From Algoriphagus sp. (lineage in GTDB: Bacteria; Bacteroidota; Bacteroidia; Cytophagales; Cyclobacteriaceae), in assembly GCA_029945945.1 (NCBI GenBank), contig JAQSDM010000010.1, forward strand, positions 26,193 to 90,192: 64,000 nucleotides of DNA, in the 5' to 3' direction. This document shows, one piece after another, positions 34,964 through 44,100 of the stretch. Under the pieces are notes generated by a model that saw only the letters and a program-made list of their open reading frames with translations, made no database searches and was not told the DNA's origin. Position numbers and translations under genes: made by a program. Each line of letters opens with the position of its first letter. Positions within the stretch are counted from its first letter, which is position 1.

Positions 34964-36013
34964 TTAACTACAGAAATCCTTGATGTGTTGTTCAGCAGTA
35001 GAGGATCCAAGTTCTAGAGCTTTTTTCAGATCAAGACATCCGCTCTCTTGTTGTCCAAGTTGAATTTTTAAAATTCCTCTTGCCTCATGATATTCCGGAT
35101 TCAATTCGTCGTCGGCTATCGCCCGATCCAAGTCATCCATTGCACCACTATAGTCGGCAAGCTGAAACTTTGAAAGCGCTCTTCTATGGTAGCTCATAGC
35201 AGTATTTGGCTTTTCGTTGAGTTCTATACTCTTGGTAAAATCAGCAATTGCAGCTACATAATCTCCAATGTTATACAGTGCAGAACCTCTTGCGACATAT
35301 ACTAACTGATCATTGGGTTCAAGTTCAATTGCGTCGGTATAGTCCGCAATCCCTCCTTCGTAGTCCCCGTTTGTGATCTTCAGGTCCCCATCAGCCTTAT
35401 ATTCTTCTACATTTTTCATAGAGCAATAAAGATCTGCTTCAAAACCTAAGAGTATCGATTTTCCTAAATCCAGACAGCCCTCCATTTGACCGATCATTAC
35501 TTTACAATATCCCAATTGGTAATAAATAAATCCCAATTTTTGATCATCCTCAGATAGGAGATCAATGGCTCTGTTGTAGTCCAAAATGGCCTCTTCGTAG
35601 TTAGCGAGCGCTCTGAATACATCTCCTCTGTTTGTATAATCTCCCGGATCAGGTGCAAGCTCAATAGCCTTATTAAAGTCTGCTAATGCTCCCTCATTAT
35701 CCTTAGAAAGATATTTTACGTTTCCTCGGCTGGAATAACCCACTGGATCATTGGGATCAAACGCTATAAACTTTGTAAAATCTGAAATAGCTGCGTCATA
35801 GTCTTCGAGAAAAGCCTCCGCTAACCCCCGCATGTAATAAGCGTATGCAAAATCAGGGTCAAGTTCCATCGCCTTGGTAAAGTCGGCAATTGCGCCATTC
35901 CAATCACCTGCCGAACCTTTATCACTTCCAGTTTGCATATAATCTCTGGCCGTCTGACTATAGCATGGAGCAAAAATGAAAAATGAGAAAATTAAAATTG
36001 ATAACTTCTTCAT
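34964..36013 (-). CDS. Secreted TPR-repeat protein
   Basis: 349 residues. A signal peptide ends at PCYSQ (about residue 20). The rest is a nearly unbroken array of about nine tetratricopeptide repeats with the recurring theme GAIADFTKAIELDPN (for example DWNGAIADFTKAMELDPDF, NEGALADFNKAIELAPD, DYVAAIADFTKSIELNE). Paired Cys in CLDL.K motifs recur at two positions (GCLDLGKSILLG, GCLDLKKALELG), a feature shared with other TPR proteins of the phylum. It is a periplasmic protein-binding scaffold; partner unknown. It stands alone with large gaps on both sides. Confidence 0.85.
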   Translation of the reverse strand: MKKLSILIFSFFIFAPCYSQTARDYMQTGSDKGSAGDWNGAIADFTKAMELDPDFAYAYYMRGLAEAFLEDYDAAISDFTKFIAFDPNDPVGYSSRGNVKYLSKDNEGALADFNKAIELAPDPGDYTNRGDVFRALANYEEAILDYNRAIDLLSEDDQKLGFIYYQLGYCKVMIGQMEGCLDLGKSILLGFEADLYCSMKNVEEYKADGDLKITNGDYEGGIADYTDAIELEPNDQLVYVARGSALYNIGDYVAAIADFTKSIELNEKPNTAMSYHRRALSKFQLADYSGAMDDLDRAIADDELNPEYHEARGILKIQLGQQESGCLDLKKALELGSSTAEQHIKDFCS

Positions 36014-36484
36014 AGATGTAAATTGATTTTTTTTAAAAATTATAAATTGGATTTGAGTCTGAAAAATAGGCTTTGCCCTATTTGATTCAACCTATTTAAG
36101 TAAAAAATTCTATTTTATTCTGATTATTTTAATAATTAAAAAATTTCCTTTTGTAGGGTTTTGGCAAGATGATCGGTCATGCCTCCGGCATTTATCTACC
36201 TGAACCATCTAACAAAGGATAATTTCCTCCCCAGCAAACTGGCTCCTCGCTAATCCCGACAGCTGTACGGGATGTCCACCGGACATTTTTTTAACGCTAG
36301 GCCCTCCCATAGAGACGATCCATATCCTAACCAGCCTTTTCAAACGCCGGATAAAAATGGATACCTTGATTCCGGAAAAAATTAATCTTCATCTACCCGC
36401 AAATAGATCACAAGGCTTCATGTAAGCATGCGGAGTAAAAGAGTAGCTAAGGCAAAAAGTGGTGCTTCACTATAGAAAAATAGA
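36014..36484. other. 471-bp intergenic region with palindromes and possible relics
   Basis: The AT-rich left part probably carries the promoter of the leftward TPR gene. Further right are three palindromes: ATGCC-TCC-GGCAT (36179-36191), ATCCCG..CGGGAT (about 36253-36273) and ATGTCC-ACC-GGACAT followed by seven T (36272-36292). The last looks like a small terminator on the plus strand, although no rightward gene precedes it. No intact ORF was recognised; a decayed mobile or repeat element is possible. Confidence 0.5.
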
Positions 36485-37027
36485 ATGTTGATCGAAAAAT
36501 ACACATCCAACTGGGTTAAGGATTTCGCAGATATCAAACGTGAAATTGATAAGGAACTGCATGGACTTGACTATAGCATTGAACACGTTGGGAGTACATC
36601 TGTACCAAATTTAGCTTCCAAACCTATAATCGACCTTGATATTATCTATTCAAATCCGGCGGATTGGGTTAAAATAAAATCGAGGTTGGAAGAAATAGGA
36701 TATGATCATTATGGAAACCAGGGAATTGCCGACCGTGAGGTTTTTAAAAAGAACGGAAAGAGGACAAGTGAAATTTTAGATGGGGTAAAGCACCATCTTT
36801 ATGTTTGTCCAACTACCAGTAAAGCATTGGAACGACATATTTTATCCCGGGATTTTTTGAGAATAAACGAGTTGGCCAGATTAGAATATCAACAACTGAA
36901 ATATGAATTGGCTGAAAAAGCCAATCAGGATAGGAAAAAATATGCTGAACTGAAAGAACTACATGCGAATGATTTTATCGATTTAATAGTCGAAAAACAA
37001 AAAACCGCACGGAAAACAGCGGTTTGA
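36485..37027 (+). CDS. GrpB family protein (nucleotidyltransferase fold)
   Basis: 180 residues. The GrpB/UPF0157 signature is clear: EHVGSTSVPNLASKPIIDLDIIY (residues about 33-55) carries the GS and DxD elements of the nucleotidyltransferase superfamily, and KHHLYVCPTTSKALERHILSRDFLR follows. Cytoplasmic; biological substrate not established for most members. A short inverted repeat (AAACCGC/GCGGTTT, 37002-37008/37019-37025) overlaps its last codons. It sits in a gene-poor accessory stretch. Confidence 0.87.
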   Translation: MLIEKYTSNWVKDFADIKREIDKELHGLDYSIEHVGSTSVPNLASKPIIDLDIIYSNPADWVKIKSRLEEIGYDHYGNQGIADREVFKKNGKRTSEILDGVKHHLYVCPTTSKALERHILSRDFLRINELARLEYQQLKYELAEKANQDRKKYAELKELHANDFIDLIVEKQKTARKTAV

Positions 37028-37172
37028 AAGGAGGAAGGCCGATGTGCTTCCATGATACATTTTTAAGAGTTCAGCATCAGCAATTGAACTTTTAGCTAAA
37101 AATGGGCTAATTCGTAAAGCTGAAAACCATTGGCGATCAAGGGATAAAATTGAATCACATTAATCCAAAGAA

Positions 37173-38222
37173 ATGAAACTACTTTATCTATTCTTAATTT
37201 TGTTTCCAATCCTTACTGTTCATGCGCAAAGCCAGGAAATTAATCCGGAGGAAACAAAATTTTCAAATTCTAAAATTGAGTTTTTAAAATATGAGCAAGA
37301 ACATGGACATTATATTCAGACTGAAAATGTAAAAATGCATTACTTAAGTTGGGGAGACCCTTCAGGAAAGCCTCTTATTTGGGTTCATGGAACTTACAGT
37401 AATGCGTATGAATTTTACTCATATGCGGATTCTCTGGTTAATGAAGGATATTTTGTAATCGCAATCGATTTTTTTGGCCATGGACTTACCCCCATACCCG
37501 AAAAACCAACTACTCTCTATCATGTTGCGGACGATATCAAATTCCTTCTGGATTTTCTACAAATACCAAAGACAGTTATTGGAGGATGGTCAAGGGGCGG
37601 TTCAATAGCCACCGCATTTTATGATGCATATCCTGACTATGTTTTGGGAATCATCCTGGAGGATGGAGGCTCTGTTCCCTGGGCGACAATTGATCATCGA
37701 CAATCGATAGATTCGATGACTGCAAAGTTTACAGAATCTTTTAATGAATATGCAACATCCATTAACAAGGAATACGACTCGCAATTTGAAGCCGTAAGGG
37801 AATTATCAGGCTTGACAATAACCAGCAGGATTTATCAATCATTAGCCGCGGTAAAGCAGACATCCTCGGCGAAATGGGCCGAAAATCCGGGTTTAGCCAA
37901 TCATTTAGGCGAATCATCTATAGATGATTTCTTGCAACTGTTTTACAGGCCTTTTGGATCAAATAAATCATTTGGTGCATCCACTGTATTACTAAATCCA
38001 ACCACCATTTATAGAAATCTAACTATTCCATTGCTGATTCTAGATCCCGTTTCTGAAAGGGATCAATTCAGTTTTGAAGAAGAAAACAGGAAACTGCAGA
38101 GTGAGAATCCCGCTTTTATAACCCATAAAATATACAATGACACTTCGCATGCATTAAAGTTTGAAAAGCCCCATGATTTTCTAAGGGATATCAAATTGTT
38201 TCTTTCGACTATAACATACTAA
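37173..38222 (+). CDS. Secreted alpha/beta hydrolase
   Basis: 349 residues. A signal peptide ends at LTVHAQ (about residue 18). The alpha/beta hydrolase fold shows oxyanion loop PLIWVHGTYSNAYEF, nucleophile elbow GGWSRGGS (Ser in GxSxG), acid region LLILDPVSERDQF, and catalytic His in DTSHALKFEKPHDFL. Periplasmic esterase, lipase or peptidase-like chemistry is expected; substrate unknown. It is preceded by a 145-bp gap holding a possible 33-codon coding relic, and followed by a small secreted protein. Confidence 0.83.
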   Translation: MKLLYLFLILFPILTVHAQSQEINPEETKFSNSKIEFLKYEQEHGHYIQTENVKMHYLSWGDPSGKPLIWVHGTYSNAYEFYSYADSLVNEGYFVIAIDFFGHGLTPIPEKPTTLYHVADDIKFLLDFLQIPKTVIGGWSRGGSIATAFYDAYPDYVLGIILEDGGSVPWATIDHRQSIDSMTAKFTESFNEYATSINKEYDSQFEAVRELSGLTITSRIYQSLAAVKQTSSAKWAENPGLANHLGESSIDDFLQLFYRPFGSNKSFGASTVLLNPTTIYRNLTIPLLILDPVSERDQFSFEEENRKLQSENPAFITHKIYNDTSHALKFEKPHDFLRDIKLFLSTITY

Positions 38223-38344
38223 ATGCGCTATCCAGCTCAGAATTCTTGTCGGTCGAACTTTAGTAAAATGGCATTTTTATTGGCAGTGATTTATTCATCA
38301 AATATTTTCCTTAATTTTTCCCAACTATTTAATCCAAAACAACA

Positions 38345-38722
38345 ATGAAAAAACCAGCTATTCTTCTTTTTGCCCTGTTGATCGCAGTATCGACTACGCT
38401 TAGTTTGTCAAGCTTTACAGCAATTTCTCCTGAATACTTTGAAGGAAAATGGGCGGTAACTGTAATGGACACCCCTCAAGGTGATGCCACAATTCCGATG
38501 CGCTTTGAGACAGTTGACGGAAAGACTACCGGTTATTTTATGGAGGATGCTTCAGGAACCGAGCTTAAAATGACTTCAGTTTCTATTGACGGTGATATCC
38601 TGAATGCTGCATTCAATATTACCGGATATGATGTGACGCTTTCTCTGAAAAAAGTTGAAGATGATTTCTCTTCCGGAAGCCTGATGGATATGTTTCCTGC
38701 CGAGGCGAAGAGGGTTAAATAA
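38345..38722 (+). CDS. Small secreted protein of unknown function
   Basis: 125 residues. A signal peptide (AILLFALLIAVSTTLSLSSFTA) is followed by a compact strand-rich domain: YFEGKWAVTVMDTPQGDATIPMRFE, TTGYFMEDASGTELKMTSVSIDGDILNAAFNITGYDVTLSLKKVEDD. The GKW...DG.TG.....G pattern recalls small lipocalin-like or META-like beta-barrels, but I cannot assign a family. Probably periplasmic. Confidence 0.65.
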   Translation: MKKPAILLFALLIAVSTTLSLSSFTAISPEYFEGKWAVTVMDTPQGDATIPMRFETVDGKTTGYFMEDASGTELKMTSVSIDGDILNAAFNITGYDVTLSLKKVEDDFSSGSLMDMFPAEAKRVK

Positions 38723-38738
38723 GATTAGTCAATGCTTG

Positions 38739-38752
38739 TCCGCCGTGGCGGA
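38739..38752. repeat. REP-like palindrome
   Basis: Perfect inverted repeat TCCGCC-GT-GGCGGA, more GC-rich than its AT-rich surroundings. It is followed by TGACG..CGTCA (about 38754-38776). It stands in non-coding DNA after the small secreted protein gene. Confidence 0.6.
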
Positions 38753-38844
38753 GATGACGGTCGACAGACGTCAGCAAGTTTATTTGGACTTCAAGCTTAA
38801 ATACCCCATAGGTTGCTTGAAAGAAGGGTAAAATCCAATTAACT

Positions 38845-38884
38845 AAAAAGAGGCTTTTCCATCATTTGGAAAAGCCTCTTTTTT
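38845..38884. terminator. Strong bidirectional terminator
   Basis: Perfect 16-bp stem (38845-38860/38868-38883), 7-base loop, A-tract and T-tract at the two ends. It lies between the rightward small secreted protein gene and the leftward Gfo/Idh gene. Confidence 0.93.
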
Positions 38885-38977
38885 ATTATTATCCGCACTA
38901 CTAGTGGTACCAATTAAAACAAGATCTGAAGTTCAATAGTCAGAGCAGTGGACAGTGGACTGTCGTCTGTTGACAAT

Positions 38978-40093
38978 CTATTTCCTCAGCGTAAACTCCG
39001 GCAAATACTTAATCTCTCCGCCATTCATCGCTGATTCATGCGCCAAAATCCCTACGCAGGTGATATTGGCTGATTGTCTTGCATCCGGATAGGGTGCTCT
39101 TTCTTCTGCCAAAGCCGTCAAAAACTCGTGAACCAAGTGAGGATGTGATCCGCCGTGACCTGAGCCTTGGATGAAAGACAAATGCTGATTGTCATCGCCG
39201 TCATACACGCCTGCAGTGGTGAATGATGCGATCTCAGAAGGAAGTAGATGCGCATAATCCGGAATCTTTACTTTCGAAGGAGTTTCTCCGGTGTGAATGA
39301 CACTGTCTTCATGCTCAACTAAGGTCCATTCGAAGGACTTTTTAGAACCATAGACATCGAAGCTTTCCCGGTATTGACGAGCTGTATTGAATAGTGATCG
39401 GGTCACTTCTGCAGCCAAATCAGAATCTTTCAGTTTGATATGGCAGGTTTCAATCGCAAACGGAGAACCATATTTTGGAATCAGCTCTTCATCAATTCTT
39501 CCCGAACCCAGACAAGAAACATACTCGGCCTGAGCTTTTGGCAACGCCAAAACCGGCCCTACACAATGGGTCGCATAGTGCATGGGAGGGAGGCCTTCCC
39601 AGTAACCCGGCCAGCCAGCCATTTCCTGCTGATGAGAAGCTCTCAGAAACTGGATTTTGCCCAGTTCGCCCTTCTCATACATTTCCTTTACGAAGAGGAA
39701 TTCCCGGCTGTAAATCACCGTTTCCATCATCATGTAGGTAAGCCCTGTTCTTTCGGTTTCTTCAACGATTGCCCTGCACTCTTCAACGGTGGTTGCCATC
39801 GGGACTGTACAAGCCACATGCTTTCCTGCTCGAAGGGCTTTCAAAGATTGCTCCGCGTGATTTTGGATAGGCGTATTGATGTGAACGGCATCGATATTGG
39901 GGTCTTTTAGCAATTCATCGTAATCGGTGTAAACCTTCTCGATTCCGAAGGCCTTACCGATTTCGGCAGCTTTTTCGGGATTACGCTGACAGATCGCGTA
40001 CATCTTTGCCAGTGGATGCTTCTGATAGATCGGGATAAATTCCGCTCCAAATCCAAGTCCTATGATAGCTATGTTAAATGATTTCTTGCTCAT
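38978..40093 (-). CDS. Gfo/Idh/MocA family oxidoreductase (cytoplasmic)
   Basis: 371 residues. N-terminal NAD(P) Rossmann fold (NIAIIGLGFGAEFIPIYQ), followed by DAVHINTPIQNHAEQSLKALRAGKHVACTVPMATTVEE. The family EKP motif reads TVP here, so the usual catalytic lysine of EKP is missing, while HATHCVGPVLAL carries a candidate active-site His. No signal peptide. It probably oxidises or reduces a sugar or inositol derivative. It follows the TIM-barrel isomerase gene on the same strand, 170 bp away across a purine-rich repeat, so they may share a transcript. Confidence 0.87.
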   Translation of the reverse strand: MSKKSFNIAIIGLGFGAEFIPIYQKHPLAKMYAICQRNPEKAAEIGKAFGIEKVYTDYDELLKDPNIDAVHINTPIQNHAEQSLKALRAGKHVACTVPMATTVEECRAIVEETERTGLTYMMMETVIYSREFLFVKEMYEKGELGKIQFLRASHQQEMAGWPGYWEGLPPMHYATHCVGPVLALPKAQAEYVSCLGSGRIDEELIPKYGSPFAIETCHIKLKDSDLAAEVTRSLFNTARQYRESFDVYGSKKSFEWTLVEHEDSVIHTGETPSKVKIPDYAHLLPSEIASFTTAGVYDGDDNQHLSFIQGSGHGGSHPHLVHEFLTALAEERAPYPDARQSANITCVGILAHESAMNGGEIKYLPEFTLRK

Positions 40094-40132
40094 GTGTATT
40101 TATATTATGGGTTTAAAAAAGAGATGTTTTGA

Positions 40133-40215
40133 CAGATGACGGATGACCGATGATGGAAGTAGGAAGTTGGAGGTCGGAAGTAAGAAGATGGAGGTTGGAA
40201 GTAGGAAGATTCAAA
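40133..40215. repeat. Purine-rich low-complexity intergenic repeat
   Basis: GATGACGGATGACCGATGATGG is followed by repeated units of the type GGAAGT(A/T)GGAAG/GGAGGT(T/C)GGAAG from about 40153 to 40209. The plus strand is almost all purine plus T. The GGATGACCGATG part is the reverse complement of the CATCGGTCATCC sequence near 45709-45720. Confidence 0.7.
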
Positions 40216-40263
40216 ATCAGGATGGTCTTAAATCTTAAATCTTCTCGTTCCTTGCTTCTACTT

Positions 40264-41124
40264 TTATTCCGCTGCCCAAGCTCTAAGAAACTCCAGACCT
40301 TCTTTGGCGAAGCCATCCTGACTTGGTACCAATGGCTTCCAGATGCAAACAGCACCAGCCAGTTCTTTGATGTCAGGAGTAAAGCTTTCGATAGAAATAG
40401 CACCTTGATAGTTGATTGCTTCCAAACCTCTCTTATAGGCATCCCAGCGTGTTTGACCAGTTCCGGGAGTTCCGCGGTAATTTTCAGAAACCTGCACATG
40501 AATGAGTTTATTACCCGCTCGCTTGATCGCAGATTCGATATCAGGCTCTTCGATATTCATATGAAAACCATCCAAAATCACTTTTGCAGCTGGTTCGTTG
40601 ATGTCTGCTATCAATCTCATGAGTTCTTCACAGGTATTGATCAGGTCCGTTTCAAAGCGATTCAATGGCTCCAAAGCGATTTCTAATCCAAACTCAGAAG
40701 CTTGCTTACTTACGATTCTAAGATTGGTTACCGCACGATCCCATTCGATTTTCTTTTGCTCTGGAGATACCAATCGGGCTTTTCCTACCGCAGAATACAT
40801 CGGACCGGCAACGAATTTGGCACCTAAACCGGAAGCAATCTCAAAACAGGAATTGAGGTAATCAAAGCAGGTTTTGTGGAAAGCAGGATCCTCATTGGTC
40901 ATATCCCGGCTTGTGCCGAAAGCTCCGCAGATAATGGGTTCGAGCCCATTATCTGCCAAAGCAAGCTTCACTTCATTGATATCAATCAGGGATGGATCTT
41001 CGACAGGAATCTCCACCGCATCGTATCCGTAGGATTTGATTTTGGGAAAAAGACGAAGCGTTTCTGAGTTGAAAGGGGAGGTCCACAGCCAGGTGCTTAC
41101 TCCGAATTTTACATTCAACGCCAT
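40264..41124 (-). CDS. Sugar phosphate isomerase/epimerase family TIM barrel
   Basis: 286 residues. Xylose-isomerase-like TIM barrel (AP endonuclease 2 superfamily): VKFGVSTWLWTSPF, YGYDAVEIPVEDPSLID, GLEPIICGAFG, EIALEPLNRFETDLINT (metal-binding Glu), AKVILDGFHMNIEE (Asp/His), LIHVQVSENYRGTPGTGQTRWD, GAISIESFTP (Glu). This set of ligands matches the D-psicose/tagatose 3-epimerase group, which isomerises keto-sugars. Start ATG at 41124 (MALNVKFGV) avoids an upstream overlap of 55 bp into the next gene and lies 2 bp after its stop. Its neighbours point to sugar oxidation and isomerisation. Confidence 0.88.
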   Translation of the reverse strand: MALNVKFGVSTWLWTSPFNSETLRLFPKIKSYGYDAVEIPVEDPSLIDINEVKLALADNGLEPIICGAFGTSRDMTNEDPAFHKTCFDYLNSCFEIASGLGAKFVAGPMYSAVGKARLVSPEQKKIEWDRAVTNLRIVSKQASEFGLEIALEPLNRFETDLINTCEELMRLIADINEPAAKVILDGFHMNIEEPDIESAIKRAGNKLIHVQVSENYRGTPGTGQTRWDAYKRGLEAINYQGAISIESFTPDIKELAGAVCIWKPLVPSQDGFAKEGLEFLRAWAAE

Positions 41125-41126
41125 AC

Positions 41127-44100
41127 CTACTCGACTTTCATGATTCCGTTCATCAGTCTCCAGTGACCCGGTACGGTACACACGAATGGATATTCGCCGG
41201 GGATATTTGGCACGGTGAAGACGATCGATTCTTTTCCGTTTGGATCTACCAATCGGGTAGCGATGATCACTTCAGGGATTTTTGGTACGTAATTTTGCTC
41301 GGCACCTTTAGGATTTCTGGCCAAATCATCCGCAGCTTTTCCGATTATTTCCATGGTTCCAGGCTTTCCAACCACCAGGTTATGCTGCATAAAATCAGGA
41401 TTTTCGAAGTCAATTGTAACCTGAGAACCAGCCTTCACGGTGAAAGTCGTTTTGTTGAATTTCATCTCATGAGGAATCACACCGATTTTGATGACGGTAG
41501 TTCCGGCGGCAGAAGCAGTGGTAGTGCCTGCAGCGGAAAGCATTTCTACATTTGCTCCCGGAGTTTTGAGGGCCAGGGTAGATTTATTGCTGAGTCGTCC
41601 TGCAAACCACCAGTTACCCTCGTATTTGCCGATTACATTTTTGCTGTCGTTTCGACCTACTCTTACACTTCGTGGAGTGAGTTCGGAAGTAAACAGGCCT
41701 TTTGTTTTGCCTTTGGCAACTTCTTCTCCATTGATTTTCAGACTCATGCTTCCATCCTCAACGAGCGTCGCATCAATCGTGAATTGCTCTTCAGGAAGAT
41801 TTTTCTTGGAACTGATAATCTTCAACTGATCATCCTGAGCTACCGCAAAATGAAGTGCATCCTGATAAATATAAAGACTGTAGCCATTTGTGCTATTTCC
41901 CTGCGCAACCAATACTCCATCAAGAGGATTTTCAGCTTTGGAAATGATCATCTGAATTCCGATTTCTTTTCCGTTCACATCCGGCGGGAAAAGAATAGAA
42001 TTTCGCTGATCAAGCGGATATTGCTCACTGACAAGGCTTCTGCTGATCCGGTCAGCCAGTGAAAATTCACCATCTGCTGAGGCCTGAAGCGCTTTTGTAT
42101 TATCTCTTTTTGCAAATTCAGTTGGGTGAGCCAAAACTGCTGCGAAAATCGCCTGCGGTAAATAGGCATCTTTTCCGTTTTCTTCCACATCTGCAGAAGC
42201 GAGAAGTTTGGAAGCTGCATTTTCAGAGAAAGGCATTTCTGATACAGCCAGGAAAGCATATTTTCGGGTATGCAAATCCGGATCGTTCATCAGGTCCCCA
42301 GCGATAATTGCCTGCAAAGCTTCAGGGGTTCTTGGAAGGACCCGAACGGCATTCTTTCGAACAGCGGCAGAAGGGTGTTTCAGTGCTTTCTCCAAACTCG
42401 CAATTGCCTCCTTATTTTCTCCAGACAATTCTCCCAAACCATGTAGCGTCCAAATAGCATTGACTGCAGGAGCATTTAACCCAATCTCATCCACTTTTTG
42501 ATCTGCAATGATCTCATACAAACCAGCCAAAACCTCTTTGTTTTTGGTTTCAACGATGATTCGCTGCGCTGTCAATCTCCAGAACATGTTTTCGCTTTTC
42601 AGTGCTTCCAGCAATGTGCCGGCATCAGCATCTTTCAAATCGAATGTCTTGGAAGGTTCGCCGCCTTTGTATGTCATCTTGTAGATCCTTCCATGCTTGC
42701 TGTCGCGAAGAGGATTGATGTAGGCGTTTCCTTTACCGTTTTCAAAACCACGTGGAGTTGGATTATGCTGAATGATGAAATCATACCAATCAGCTACCCA
42801 AAGTGAACCATCCGGTCCGACTTCCGCATGAACAGGGGAGAACCATTCGTCTGAACTGGCGAGGATATTGAATCCGTTTTTCTCTTTATATCCTGAACCT
42901 TCGGGATTGATAATCGCATTGTGAAGAACTCTTCCGGTAGGCTCAGCCACGAAAGCAATTCTGTTCCAATAGTTTTTAGGGAAGCTTCTGGCAGTGTAGA
43001 AATTATGTCCTGCTGCTGCCGTATAGCTACCATGCCAATCCACTTGTCTCAGGAATGGAGTCAAATGGGGCATATCATAATGGCTGTCGATTCCGTGAAC
43101 CGTATTGGCAGAACCCTGGAAAACCGGTCTTTTCACATATTGATTTGACATCGAGAAATAGACGCTATGCTGTCCGTTTGCGGTGGAAATGAAGGTTTCG
43201 AAGTCTTCAGTGAAACCAAGTCCCCAGGTATTGTTGCTCGTATTTCCCAAGTATTCCAGGTTTGTTCCGGCAGGATCAAAGCGGTAAACACCCTGTCCAA
43301 AGTTGTGAGTTATTCCGCTCACTTCACCATTGAATCCGGCGTAGCCTAAAACTCCCCAGATTTTATTGTCAAATCCATATCTCAAATTGGATGGTCCGGC
43401 GTGCGTATCGCTTTTGCCCCAGCCCGTCATAATCACTTCTCGGACGTCAGCTTTGTCATCACCATCCGTGTCTTTCAGGAAAATGAAATCAGGAGCCATG
43501 GAAATAAGCACACCGCCGTTAGTCATCGTCAAACTTGTTGGGATATTCAGGTTTTCTGCGAAAACAGTCACTTTATCAGCTTTTCCGTCACCATCTGTAT
43601 CCTCCAAAATCTTGATTTTATCATTTCCTCCTTCAGTTCTCACTTCGTTAGGATAATCAATCGTTTCAATAACAAAAAGTCTTCCGCGCTCATCCCATGC
43701 CATTGCCATCGGATTGATGATCATGGGTTCGGATGCGAAAAGCTCCAATTCAAATCCAACCGGAACCTGGATTAACTTCATCGATTGCTCAGGCGTCAGC
43801 GGAAGTTGTAAACGTGGAGCCGGATCACGCTTTTCGTAATTTGGAATGTCTGCATCCTGGAATTCAGGAACGGGAATCTCATAAGCTGCCAAAAGCTTAT
43901 TCACATCATCGCCTACAGCCCAAAGGATCCCGTTAGCCACCAATTCCTGGAATTCTTTCTTTTCCCAGGTCTTTTCATTGTGTCCAAAAGCAGTGTAGAA
44001 AACACGACCGTCACCTTCTTCTCTTACCCAGGTGTAGGGCTCCTTTTTCCCACCTTCCACTCGCTCCATCAAAATGTGCATGTCAGGATTCACTTTAGCG

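Noticed and set aside
37056-37163. 33-codon open stretch as a real small gene
   Set aside because: It has no start codon in frame and no coupling to a neighbour; recorded only as a possible relic.
40150-40686. 178-codon open frame on the plus strand
   Set aside because: Begins in the purine-rich intergenic repeat and continues antisense to the TIM-barrel gene; not a credible protein.
41163-42062. 299-codon open frame on the plus strand
   Set aside because: It is antisense to the 1172-residue lipoprotein gene, has no recognisable domain, and its composition is that of a reverse-complemented coding sequence.
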